Positions 42,008 to 50,256 of a stretch of 64,000 nucleotides of DNA are shown here, one piece after another (position 1 is the first letter of the stretch; each line of letters starts with the position of its first letter). The notes under the pieces were generated by a model. That model had not been told where the DNA came from. It saw only the letters and a program-made list of their open reading frames with translations, and did not search any database. Made by a program: the position numbers and the translations under genes. Origin of the DNA: AR12 sp036265915 (GTDB lineage Bacteria > Methylomirabilota > Methylomirabilia > Rokubacteriales > CSP1-6); assembly GCA_036265915.1 (NCBI GenBank), contig DATAOC010000020.1, positions 21,373-85,372 on the forward strand. The letters run 5' to 3'.

Positions 42008-43251
42008 TGGCGACCAACGTCATCATGCCGGCGCTCGAGCTCGCGCAGGAGACGGGCAAGGTGCTGCGCTGGCTCAAGCGCCCCGGCGACGCGGTCACCA
42101 GGGGCGAGCCAATCGTGGAGATCGAGACCGACAAGGTCACCGTGGAGATCGAGTCGCCGGCCACCGGTCGTCTCGGCGAGGTCAGCGCGCAGGCGGGCGA
42201 CGTCGTCCCGGTCGGTACGCCGATCGCGACCATCGTCACGGAAGCGGGGCCGCCGTCCACGCCGGAGCGCGAGGTGAAGGCGTCGCCGCTGGCGCGCAAG
42301 CTGGCGGCGGAGCATGGGGTCAAGCTCACGGAGGTGCCGGGCGGTGGCGGCCGCATCGCGCGCGCGGACGTGATGGCGTTCGTCGAGCGCCGCAAGGGCG
42401 GCGAGGGCGAGGCGGAGGTGGCGCGGCTCACTCTCGCGTCGCCGAAGGCGCGTCGCCTGGCTGCCGAGCGCGGCGTCGAGCTGCACCTCGTGCGCGGCTC
42501 CGGGCCGGACGGGGCCGTGCTCGCGGGCGATGTCCCGGCCGCGGCTCACGCGCCGGATGCGGCGGCCGGCGCGCCGCCGGGGGCCGGCGGCGTCAGCAAC
42601 GTCTGGCGGATCATGGCCGAGCGGATGACGCAGAGCTGGACGAGCGTCCCGCACTTCTACCTGGTGCGCGAGGTGAACGCGAGCCGTCTCGTGACCTGGC
42701 GCACGCGCGTCGCCGCGCAGACGGGCGCGCGCATCACGTACACCGACCTCCTCGTGAAGCTGGTGGCGAGCGCGCTGACGAAGCACCCGCGCCTGAACGC
42801 CTCGTGGACGAACGGCGCCATCATCACGCATCGGGAGATCGACATCGGGCTGGCGGTTGCCATCGCGGACGGCCTGGTCGTCCCGGTCGTGCACGCGGCC
42901 GACACGCTGTCGCTGGACCAGATCGCGGCGCGCCGCGAGGATCTCGTCACGCGCGCGCAGAGCGGCAAGCTCCGGCCCGCCGACATCCAGGGCGGCCGGT
43001 TCACCGTGAGCAACCTCGGCATGCACGGCGTCGACGCCTTCAACGCCATCGTGAACCCGCCGCAGGCCGCCATCCTGGCCGTGGGACGGATCACGGATCG
43101 CGTGCTCGCAGTGGGCGGTCGACCGGCCGTGCAGCCCGCCATGGTCCTGACGCTGTCGTGCGATCACCGGGCGGTGGACGGCGCCCGCGCGGCGGAGTTT
43201 CTCGGCGCCCTCGCCGAGCTCGTCGAGGAACCGCTCGCGCTGCTCGTGTGA
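42007..43251 (+). CDS. Dihydrolipoamide acyltransferase (E2)
   Basis: 414-residue E2 core protein. Lipoyl domain 1-80 with lipoate-carrying Lys43 (EIETDKVTVEI). Two peripheral-subunit-binding-like segments follow, at 91-126 (ASPLARKLAAEHGVKLTEV) and 143-177 (ASPKARRLAAERGVELHLV). The catalytic domain runs 200-414 and ends with the active-site motif DHRAVDGA, where Ala replaces the usual Val. Two binding modules in one E2 are unusual. It takes the acyl unit from E1 and passes it to CoA. No E3 gene is adjacent. Confidence 0.93.
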   Translation: MATNVIMPALELAQETGKVLRWLKRPGDAVTRGEPIVEIETDKVTVEIESPATGRLGEVSAQAGDVVPVGTPIATIVTEAGPPSTPEREVKASPLARKLAAEHGVKLTEVPGGGGRIARADVMAFVERRKGGEGEAEVARLTLASPKARRLAAERGVELHLVRGSGPDGAVLAGDVPAAAHAPDAAAGAPPGAGGVSNVWRIMAERMTQSWTSVPHFYLVREVNASRLVTWRTRVAAQTGARITYTDLLVKLVASALTKHPRLNASWTNGAIITHREIDIGLAVAIADGLVVPVVHAADTLSLDQIAARREDLVTRAQSGKLRPADIQGGRFTVSNLGMHGVDAFNAIVNPPQAAILAVGRITDRVLAVGGRPAVQPAMVLTLSCDHRAVDGARAAEFLGALAELVEEPLALLV

Positions 43252-43255
43252 CATC

Positions 43256-43870
43256 GTGGTGACCTCCGGGCGACCGGCCCGCCATTTCTCGATGATCCGC
43301 AGCTTTCATCTCGCGGATCTGTTCACCATCGCCAACGGCTTCTGCGGCGTGGCCGCGCTGTTCGAGGCGATGAAGTTTCTGGCCACGCGGGACGCGCGTC
43401 ATCTGTACGTGGCCGCTCTGCTGGTGCCGGTGGCGCTCCTGTGCGACGTCCTCGACGGCCGCATCGCCCGCTGGCGGCACGACGCCTCGGCCATGGGACG
43501 CGAGCTCGACTCGCTCGCCGACGTGATCTCGTTCGGGGTGGCGCCGGCCGGCATCGCATTTGCGGCCGGGCTCGACACGCCACTGGACCAGCTCGTGCTC
43601 ATGTATTTCGTCGCGTGCGGGCTGAGCCGCCTGGCCCGCTACAACGTCACCGCGGAGTCGATGGCGGCCGAGACGGGCAAGGTGCGCTACTTCGAGGGAA
43701 CGCCGATCCCGACCAGCATCGTGCCGCTCGCGATCCTCATGCTGGCGTTCCATCGCGGAGCGCTCTGGCCGGTCCGCATCGGCGGCATGTCGATGCACCT
43801 GGTGAGCCTCGTCTTCGTCGTGTCGGGCGCGCTCATGATCAGCAAGACGCTGAAGATCCCCAAGCCCTGA
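43256..43870 (+). CDS. pssA: CDP-diacylglycerol-serine O-phosphatidyltransferase
   Basis: 204-residue integral membrane enzyme of phospholipid synthesis, making phosphatidylserine from CDP-DAG and serine. The CDP-alcohol phosphotransferase motif DG-x2-AR-x8-G-x3-D-x3-D is complete in DVLDGRIARWRHDASAMGRELDSLAD (given here in pieces: DGRIAR, GRELDSLAD). LTIANGFCGVAALFE-like N-terminus is seen (FTIANGFCG). About five to six hydrophobic segments. Start GTG 43256 or the ATG at 43292; the short form would lose the N-terminal helix. Shorter than many PssA proteins. Confidence 0.88.
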   Translation: MVTSGRPARHFSMIRSFHLADLFTIANGFCGVAALFEAMKFLATRDARHLYVAALLVPVALLCDVLDGRIARWRHDASAMGRELDSLADVISFGVAPAGIAFAAGLDTPLDQLVLMYFVACGLSRLARYNVTAESMAAETGKVRYFEGTPIPTSIVPLAILMLAFHRGALWPVRIGGMSMHLVSLVFVVSGALMISKTLKIPKP

Positions 43871-43886
43871 GCCGACATGCCGGCGA

Positions 43887-43892
43887 TATACT
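43887..43892 (+). promoter_or_regulatory. Possible -10 element (TATACT) of the TPR protein gene
   Basis: TATACT matches five of six of TATAAT in a G+C-rich gap; it ends 10 nt before ATG 43903, so a transcript from it would have almost no leader. No -35 is visible. Tentative. Confidence 0.3.
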
Positions 43893-43902
43893 GCTCGTCG
43901 CC

Positions 43903-45216
43903 ATGCCGCTGACCGATCGCTACGGGCTCACCATCAGCGCCGCCTCGTCGCACGCCGCCGAGCGCTTCCAGGACGGCATGGACCGCCTGCTCGCGTACAG
44001 CGCCGGCGCCGACGACGCCTTCACGGCCGCGCTGGCCGACGATCCCGAGCTCGCGGTGGCGCACGCCGGCGTCGCGATGATCGCCGCCGTCCACGGCGAC
44101 GCCGCCGCCGCCCGCGCTGCCATCGCCCGCGCCCGCGCGACCGTGCACGGCGCCACCCGGCGCGAGCGCCAGCATGTCGAGGCGGTCAGCGCGATGATCG
44201 GCGGCGACGCCGCGCGCGGCCTGGCGCTGGCCGCCGAGCACCTCGCCGAGTTCCCGCGCGACGCGCTGCTCGTCAACCAGGCCAGCAGCGCCATCGGCTT
44301 CCTCGGCGCCGCCGATCGCGAGGCGCAGCGCGTGGCGTTCGTCGAGGGCCTGGCCCCGGCCTACGGCGACGACTGGTGGTTCGAGTCGGCGCTCGCGTTC
44401 ACCTATCACGAGGTCGGGCGCTACGCGGAGTCGCGTCGGCTCTCGGAGCATTCGCTGGCGCAGTATCCCGGCAACGCCAACGCCAGTCACAATCTCGCGC
44501 ACATCGCCTTCGAGACGCTCGAGACGGACAGCGGCGCCGCGTTCCTGGCGCAGTGGCTCGAGACCTACGACCGGCGCGCGAGCTTTCACTGCCACCTCGC
44601 CTGGCATCTGGCGATGTTCGAGCTGCATCGCGGCCGCTACGCGCGGGCGCTGGACGTGTTCGAGCGCGACATCCTGGGCGCGGTCAACCTGCGCCTGGCG
44701 CTGATCGATGGCGCTGCGCTGCTGTGGCGCTTCCGCCTCGACGGCCAGCCGGAGGGACGCCCCGGCGCCTGGCGCTCGCTCGCCGACATGGCCGACCGCG
44801 TCTCGCGGCCCGGGTTCGTGTTCGGCGAGATCCACGCGGCGCTGGCGTACGCGGCGGCGGGCGATCGGGCGGCGCTCGACAAGCTCATCGACGGGCTGCG
44901 CGACCTGCATGCCAAGGGGCACCCGATCGCCGGCACGTTGGCCGTGCCGCTGGTGCAGGGGCTCGCCGCGTTCGCATCCGGCGATCATGGCGCAGCGTTG
45001 CGCTACCTGGAACCGGTCGCGGCCGACGCCCATCGCATCGGCGGCAGCCACGCGCAGTGGGAGCTGGTCGAGGAGACGATGGTCGTCAGCTACCTGGCGC
45101 TCGAGCGCTACGACGACGCGCTGGCGCTGGTGCGCCGGCGTCTCGGGCGCCGCGCCTCGCCGCGGGACCGCCGCTGGCTCGAGGCCGCCTCCACGGGCCT
45201 CGCCGCGCGCGCGTGA
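43903..45216 (+). CDS. Tetratricopeptide-like protein, TTC38 family
   Basis: 437-residue alpha-helical solenoid. DDAFTAALADDPELAVAHAGVAMI opens the repeat region; SHNLAHIAFE and CHLAWHLAMFELHRGRYARALDVFERDI are typical of TTC38-type proteins, whose function is unknown. No membrane segment or signal. The gene is near pssA and a phosphatase gene but there is no functional link visible. ATG 43903, 32 nt after pssA. Confidence 0.78.
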   Translation: MPLTDRYGLTISAASSHAAERFQDGMDRLLAYSAGADDAFTAALADDPELAVAHAGVAMIAAVHGDAAAARAAIARARATVHGATRRERQHVEAVSAMIGGDAARGLALAAEHLAEFPRDALLVNQASSAIGFLGAADREAQRVAFVEGLAPAYGDDWWFESALAFTYHEVGRYAESRRLSEHSLAQYPGNANASHNLAHIAFETLETDSGAAFLAQWLETYDRRASFHCHLAWHLAMFELHRGRYARALDVFERDILGAVNLRLALIDGAALLWRFRLDGQPEGRPGAWRSLADMADRVSRPGFVFGEIHAALAYAAAGDRAALDKLIDGLRDLHAKGHPIAGTLAVPLVQGLAAFASGDHGAALRYLEPVAADAHRIGGSHAQWELVEETMVVSYLALERYDDALALVRRRLGRRASPRDRRWLEAASTGLAARA

Positions 45217-45232
45217 GGCGCCCGATCGTCCG

Positions 45233-45844
45233 GTGATCTTCCTCATCCGGCACGGCGAGACGGTGGGCAACGCAGCCCGCGTCGTGCAGCTGCCCGACAG
45301 TTCGCTCTCGCCCCGCGGGCTCGCGCAGGCCGAGCGCCTCGCGCGTCGCCTGGCCGGCGAGGGCGTCGGCCACATCGTCTCCAGCGACTTCGCGCGCGCG
45401 GCGGCGACCGCGCACGCGCTGCAGCGCGCGACGGGCGCGCCGCTGAGCTGGGAGCCGCTGCTGCAGGAGCGGAACTTCGGCGACCTGCGCGGCCGCGCCT
45501 ACGTCGACCTCGGTCTCGACATGTTCGCGCCGGATTACGCGCCGCCGAACGGCGAGTCCTGGCCCGTGTTCCACGCGCGCGTCGATCGCGCCTGGGAACG
45601 GCTGCAGACGCTGGCGACCTCGACCGACGGCCATCTTGCCGTCGTCACCCACGGGCTCGTCTGCCGCTCGCTGGCCGGGCGCTACTTGATGTTGCCGCCG
45701 GGGGAGGCCGTCCCCGAGCGCTGGGAGAACTCGTCGGTGACGATCATCGACTGCCCGGCGCCGTGGCGCGTGCGCCGCCTCAACTGCGTCGCCCACCTGG
45801 ACGACATCGGCGCCGCGCCCCTCGAAGGCTCGACCGCGGTATAG
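45233..45844 (+). CDS. Histidine phosphatase family protein
   Basis: 203-residue phosphoglycerate mutase-like phosphatase. The phosphohistidine motif RHGET is near the N-terminus (IFLIRHGETVGNA, catalytic His7). DFARAAATAHAL and the second catalytic His in VVTHGLVCRSLAG complete the site. Substrate unknown; alpha-ribazole phosphatase-like or general phosphatase possible. Start GTG 45233; no better start is in frame nearby. Confidence 0.87.
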   Translation: MIFLIRHGETVGNAARVVQLPDSSLSPRGLAQAERLARRLAGEGVGHIVSSDFARAAATAHALQRATGAPLSWEPLLQERNFGDLRGRAYVDLGLDMFAPDYAPPNGESWPVFHARVDRAWERLQTLATSTDGHLAVVTHGLVCRSLAGRYLMLPPGEAVPERWENSSVTIIDCPAPWRVRRLNCVAHLDDIGAAPLEGSTAV

Positions 45845-45867
45845 CGCTCACTCGCCGCCGCGTGCGT

Positions 45868-45873
45868 TATGAT
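45868..45873 (+). promoter_or_regulatory. Possible -10 element (TATGAT) for the SMP-30-like gene
   Basis: TATGAT (5 of 6 from TATAAT) sits in the 62-nt gap after the phosphatase gene, 33 nt before ATG 45907. The region 17 nt upstream (CGCTCA) is a weak -35. A good RBS (CAGGAGAG) follows. Confidence 0.35.
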
Positions 45874-45906
45874 CGCGCCTCACCCTGCCACGACAGGAGA
45901 GCGTCG

Positions 45907-46854
45907 ATGACGAGGCACAAACCCGCGTTCAAGCAGATTGCGTCGGGCCTGCGGTTTCCCGAGGGACCGGTGGCGATGCCCGACGGCTCGGTGATCCTGG
46001 TGGAGATCGAGCGCCGCACGCTGACGCGCGTCACGCCCGACGGCAGGGTGCGCGTGATCGCGGAGCTCGGCGGCGGTCCGAATGGCGCCGCCATGGGGCC
46101 GGGCGGGAAGATCTACGTCACCAACAACGGCGGACTGCGGTTCGTGGAGCGGCCGGGCAAGCTCTTTCCCGTGCTGCAGGGCGACGACTACACCGGCGGC
46201 AGCATCCAGGTCGTCGACCCCGAGACCGGCAAGTTCGAGACGCTCTACGATGGCTGCGACGGCCAGCGCCTGCGCGGGCCGAACGACCTCGTCTTCGATG
46301 CCGCCGGCGGCTTCTGGTTCACGGACCTCGGCAAGACCCGGGAGCGCGACGCGGATCGCGGCGTCGTGTACTACGCGAAGGCGGATGGCTCGATGATCAA
46401 GGAGGCGATCTTCCCGCTGGAGCGGCCGAACGGCATCGGGCTCTCGCCCGACGAGCGCACGCTCTACGTCGCCGAGACGCCGACGGCGCGCTGCTGGTCG
46501 TTCCGCCTGTCGGCGCCCGGCGAGATCGCGTCCGCCAACGGACCGTATCGCGGCGAGAAGGGCGCGGTCGTGGTCGGGCTCGGCGGCTATCAGATGTTCG
46601 ACTCGCTGGCCGTGGACGGGGAGGGGCACGTCTGCGTGGCCACCCTGATCACGGGCGCCGTGAGCGACATCTGGCCCGACGGTAGCCGCGTCGACCAGTT
46701 CATGCTGCCCGACATGATGGTCACCAACGTCTGCTTCGGCGGCCGCGATCTGCGGACGGCGTACGCCACGCTGTCGATGGGCGGCACGCTGGTGTCGTTC
46801 GAGTGGCCGCGCCCCGGGCTGCCGTTGCACTACCTGAACCGGAGGCCGGCGTGA
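45907..46854 (+). CDS. SMP-30/gluconolactonase family lactonase
   Basis: 315-residue six-bladed beta-propeller of the SMP-30 family. GLRFPEGPVAMPDGSVILVE supplies the first metal-ligand Glu, and GPNDLVFDAAGGFWFTDLG the Asn/Asp site; LERPNGIGLSPDERTLYVAE completes the metal centre. Known members hydrolyse sugar or aromatic lactones with a divalent metal. No signal peptide. It overlaps the M20 peptidase start by 4 nt (GTGA). Substrate undetermined. Confidence 0.9.
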   Translation: MTRHKPAFKQIASGLRFPEGPVAMPDGSVILVEIERRTLTRVTPDGRVRVIAELGGGPNGAAMGPGGKIYVTNNGGLRFVERPGKLFPVLQGDDYTGGSIQVVDPETGKFETLYDGCDGQRLRGPNDLVFDAAGGFWFTDLGKTRERDADRGVVYYAKADGSMIKEAIFPLERPNGIGLSPDERTLYVAETPTARCWSFRLSAPGEIASANGPYRGEKGAVVVGLGGYQMFDSLAVDGEGHVCVATLITGAVSDIWPDGSRVDQFMLPDMMVTNVCFGGRDLRTAYATLSMGGTLVSFEWPRPGLPLHYLNRRPA

Positions 46855-48191
46855 ACGACGCTTTGACCGCGCAGACGGTCGAGCTGCTGCAGCAGCTGAT
46901 CCGCAACCAGTGCGTCAACGACGGCACCGTCGGCTCCGGCCACGAGGTGCGCACGACCGACGTGCTGCGGACGTACCTGGCGGGCAGCGGGCTCGACCTC
47001 GAGGTCTACGAGCCGGAGGGCGCACCGGGCCGCGCCAGCCTCGTCGCCCGCATCGAGGGCAGCGATCCGGCGGCGCCGACGCTATGTCTCATGGGCCACA
47101 CCGACGTGGTGCCGGTGACGCCGGCGCACTGGACGCGCGATCCGTTCGGCGGCGAGCTGGTGGGCGGCGAGGTGTGGGGCCGCGGCGCCGTCGACATGCT
47201 GAACCTCACGGCGTCGCAAGCGGTCGCGCTCAAGGCGCTCGCGCGGCGGGGCTGGCGGCCCCGCGGCACGCTCGTGTATCTGGCGTGCGCGGACGAAGAG
47301 GCCGGCGGCGCCCTCGGCGCCGGCCACGTGTCCAGGCGCCACTGGGATGCGCTGCGCGCCGACTACCTGTTGACCGAGAACGGCGGCACCGTGAGCCAGC
47401 ACGGCGACGAGCTGAACGTGACGGTGCACGTCGGCGAGAAGGGGGTGGCGTGGCGCAAGCTGCGCGTGCAGGGAACGCCCGGCCACGGCTCGATGCCGTA
47501 CGGCGCCGACAACGCGCTGGTCAAGGCGGCGCAGGTCGTGAGCCGTCTGGCGGAATACCGCCCCGCCCCCTACGTGGACGAGCTGTGGGCCGCGTTCGTC
47601 GGCTCCCTCGCCCTCGATCCGGACGTCAAGGCGGCGCTGGTCGATCCCGCGCGCCTCGACGAGACGATCGGCCGGCTGCCCGCGACGCTCGCGAAGCTGG
47701 CGTGGTCCAACACGCACACGACGTTCTCGCCGAACGTCTGCCATGGCGGTGTCAAGACGAACGTCATCCCGGACGTGGTCGACATCGAGGTCGACATCCG
47801 CACGATCCCGGGCGACAGCGAGGACGAGGTGCGCCGCCACCTCGACAAGGCGCTCGGCGATCTCATGGACGACGTCACCATCGAGAAGCTGTTCTCCAAG
47901 CAGGCGTCGGTGTCGCCCACGGGCACGCCGCTCTGGGACGTGCTGGCGCGCGTGGTCGACGGGCACTATCCCGGCGCGCGGCTGTTGCCGCGGCTCATCC
48001 TCGGCTTCACCGACGCGCCCTACTTCCGCGCCCACGGCGCCGTCGCCTACGGCTTCGGGCTGTTCTCGCGCGCGCTGACGGCGGAGGCGATGGCGGGACG
48101 CTTCCACGGCAACGACGAGCGCGTCGACGTGGAGTCGCTCGCGCTCACGACGCAGGCGTGGCTGGACGTGTGCGAGCTGTTCCTGGGCTAG
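46851..48191 (+). CDS. M20 family metallopeptidase
   Basis: 446-residue dinuclear zinc peptidase or deacylase. Metal-site motifs are MGHTDVVPV (His and Asp), GRGAVDM, and ADEEAGGALGAGHV (Glu-Glu). The dimerisation insert follows at the HVGEKGVAWRKLRVQGTPGHGS segment. The C-terminal His in FHGNDERV is present. Substrates may be N-acyl amino acids or dipeptides. GTG 46851 within the lactonase stop; translation coupled. It ends 12 nt from the convergent MFS gene. Confidence 0.9.
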   Translation: MNDALTAQTVELLQQLIRNQCVNDGTVGSGHEVRTTDVLRTYLAGSGLDLEVYEPEGAPGRASLVARIEGSDPAAPTLCLMGHTDVVPVTPAHWTRDPFGGELVGGEVWGRGAVDMLNLTASQAVALKALARRGWRPRGTLVYLACADEEAGGALGAGHVSRRHWDALRADYLLTENGGTVSQHGDELNVTVHVGEKGVAWRKLRVQGTPGHGSMPYGADNALVKAAQVVSRLAEYRPAPYVDELWAAFVGSLALDPDVKAALVDPARLDETIGRLPATLAKLAWSNTHTTFSPNVCHGGVKTNVIPDVVDIEVDIRTIPGDSEDEVRRHLDKALGDLMDDVTIEKLFSKQASVSPTGTPLWDVLARVVDGHYPGARLLPRLILGFTDAPYFRAHGAVAYGFGLFSRALTAEAMAGRFHGNDERVDVESLALTTQAWLDVCELFLG

Positions 48192-48203
48192 CGAGCTGCT
48201 TCG

Positions 48204-49445
48204 TCAGTCCGGCGTGGCGGGGATGAGGCGGGGTTGCCAGATGCTCGCGCGCCAGCGGACCCCGATCAGCACCGTGCAGGCCAGGCCGAGCAGCGCGAGC
48301 ACGGCGATGGTGCTTGGATAGCCGATGCGCGGGATCAGCAACCCCGAGCCGATCAAGCCGAGCGGCAGGCCGTAGACCGCCAGCATCCGCACGCCCATCA
48401 CGCGGCCGCGGAAGCCGTCGCCCGCGGTCGCGAGCAGCACCGCCGTCATGGCGATCATCCCCACGTTCTGTGCGAAGCCGGCCACGACGAGCGTGGCCAT
48501 CGCGATCGGCAGCCGCCCGAGAAAGCCGAAGAGCAGCAGCAGCGCGTACCAGAGCGCGGTGCACAGCAGCGTCCACCGCTCCGGGTGACGCGGGCCGCCG
48601 GTGAAGACGGTGGTGAGCGAGGCCAGCAGGCCGCCGGTCGCGAAGCTCGCGACCAGCAATCCGAGGCCGGTGGCGTCGACCTCGTACACCGCGCGCGCGG
48701 CGTACGGGAGCAGCCCGCTCGTCACCGGATACGCGGTCAGATTGATCAGGAACGCGAGCAGCGTCATGGCGAGCAGCGAAGGACCGGTGGCCACGCGGCG
48801 CAGTCCGTCGGTGAGGTCGCGCCAGCCCGAGGGCGGCGCGCCGCGTCGCGGCGCGGTGGGGTCGGGGGCGGTCGGGCGGCGCGCCACGCCGAGCGTGAGC
48901 GCGAGGCTCGTCGCATACAGCAGCGTGACGACGACGTACGTCGTGCCCAGGCCGAGCGCCGTCGACAGCGCGGCGCCGGCGAGCGCGCCACCGACGCGCG
49001 CCGAGTCCATCGTGGCCCGCGACAGGCCGAGCGCGCCCATCATGCGGCCGGCGGGGATCGTCTCCCCGATGAGCGAGTTGCGCAGCACCAGGTCGTTCGG
49101 CCGCACGAGGCCGCCGAGCAGCGCGAGGACGAACACCGAGACCGGCGTCACCGCGCCCGCCACGGCCAGCGTGCCGAGAACGGCGGCCAGGACGGTGTAG
49201 ACGGCGCGCATCGCGCACAGCACGGTACGGCCACCCAGGCGATCACCGAGAACGCCGAACACGGGCGCGGCCAGCGTGCCGAGGTATTGCAGCGAGCCGA
49301 ATACCGTCAGCCACAGCACCGAGCCCGTGTTGACCATCACGTACCAGCCGAGAACGATCGTCTCCATCTCGAAGGCGCACGAGGTCAGCAGATCCGCCGA
49401 CCACTGGAACCGGAAGCTGCGGATGCGGAACGCGTCGAGCCTCAC
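48204..49445 (-). CDS. MFS transporter (MFS_3/enterobactin-exporter-like)
   Basis: 413-residue major facilitator with about 12 hydrophobic segments. RIRSFRFQWSADLLTSCAFEMETI at the start and LGDRLGGRTVLCAMRAVYTV (motif A-like) fit the MFS_3 group, typical of EntS-like exporters. Substrate unknown. It starts at GTG 49445. Only 42 nt separate it from the divergent HpcH-type gene, so the two promoters must overlap. Confidence 0.85.
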   Translation of the reverse strand: MRLDAFRIRSFRFQWSADLLTSCAFEMETIVLGWYVMVNTGSVLWLTVFGSLQYLGTLAAPVFGVLGDRLGGRTVLCAMRAVYTVLAAVLGTLAVAGAVTPVSVFVLALLGGLVRPNDLVLRNSLIGETIPAGRMMGALGLSRATMDSARVGGALAGAALSTALGLGTTYVVVTLLYATSLALTLGVARRPTAPDPTAPRRGAPPSGWRDLTDGLRRVATGPSLLAMTLLAFLINLTAYPVTSGLLPYAARAVYEVDATGLGLLVASFATGGLLASLTTVFTGGPRHPERWTLLCTALWYALLLLFGFLGRLPIAMATLVVAGFAQNVGMIAMTAVLLATAGDGFRGRVMGVRMLAVYGLPLGLIGSGLLIPRIGYPSTIAVLALLGLACTVLIGVRWRASIWQPRLIPATPD

Positions 49446-49450
49446 GGGAG

Positions 49451-49457
49451 TATCCTA
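49451..49457. promoter_or_regulatory. Overlapping divergent -10-like elements
   Basis: On + strand TATCCT (49451-49456) faces the aldolase gene; on the minus strand TAGGAT (49457-49452) faces the MFS gene, and ends 6 nt from its GTG. Both are weak -10 matches and share bases. Tentative. Confidence 0.25.
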
Positions 49458-49487
49458 GCGGCAACCTTTCCAGGACGAGGTGCCACA

Positions 49488-50255
49488 GTGCGACCGAACA
49501 AGATCAAGCAGCTCTGGCGCGAGGGCCGGTTCGTCACGCTCGGCTGGCTGTCGGTGTCCCACGGCTTCACCGCGGAAGTGATGGCGCGCCAGGGCTTCGA
49601 CGCGCTGTGCGTGGACATGCAGCACGGGCTGACGGACATGAACGACGTGTGGCCGATGCTGCAGGCGATCTCGCAGACGGAGACGGTGCCGGTGGTCCGG
49701 GTGCCATGGAACGACCCGGCCACCATCATGAAGGTCCTCGATTTCGGCGCGTACGGCGTCATCGTCCCGCTCGTGAACACGGCGGACGAGGCGGCGAAGG
49801 CGGTGGCGGCCTGCCGGTACCCGCCGGTCGGCATGCGCTCGTCCGGGCCCGTGCGTGCGGTCCACTACGGCGGCTCCGATTACCTCGCGAACGCCAACAA
49901 CGAGATCATCGTGATGGTGATGATCGAGACGAAGGAAGGCATCGCGAACCTGGACGCGATCTGTGCGACGCCCGGCCTGGACGCCGTCTACATCGGGCCG
50001 GCCGACCTGTCGTTCGCGCTCGGGCTGCCGCCCGGACCGGACAAGACGGACGCGGTGCACATGGCCACCTGCGACAAGATCCGGGACGCCGCGCACAAGC
50101 ACGGCATCAAGGCGGTCATGCACTGCGCGAGCGCGGCCTTCGCGGCGGGCGCGGTGAAGCGCGGCTTCGACATGATCATGCTGACGTCCGACCTGGCGTC
50201 CATGATCGCCGGCGCCCGCCGCCAGCTCGACGACCTCAAGGCCGCGACCCGATGA
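49488..50255 (+). CDS. HpcH/HpaI-type aldolase
   Basis: 255-residue class II pyruvate aldolase family protein. TLGWLSVSHGFTAEVMARQG and VDMQHGLTD open the TIM barrel; VRVPWNDPATIMKVLDFGAYGVIVPLV follows. The metal ligands are in VMIETKEGIANLD (Glu) and YIGPADLSFALG (Asp). It cleaves or forms 4-hydroxy-2-oxo acids to pyruvate plus an aldehyde. Start GTG 49488 with a weak SD. It ends 1 nt before the ABC ATPase gene. Confidence 0.88.
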   Translation: MRPNKIKQLWREGRFVTLGWLSVSHGFTAEVMARQGFDALCVDMQHGLTDMNDVWPMLQAISQTETVPVVRVPWNDPATIMKVLDFGAYGVIVPLVNTADEAAKAVAACRYPPVGMRSSGPVRAVHYGGSDYLANANNEIIVMVMIETKEGIANLDAICATPGLDAVYIGPADLSFALGLPPGPDKTDAVHMATCDKIRDAAHKHGIKAVMHCASAAFAAGAVKRGFDMIMLTSDLASMIAGARRQLDDLKAATR

Positions 50256-50256
50256 G

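Noticed and set aside
48234..50255. 673-codon open frame including the HpcH gene
   Set aside because: The 5' part is antisense of the MFS gene and is Arg/Gln-rich noise; the aldolase fold starts at GTG 49488.
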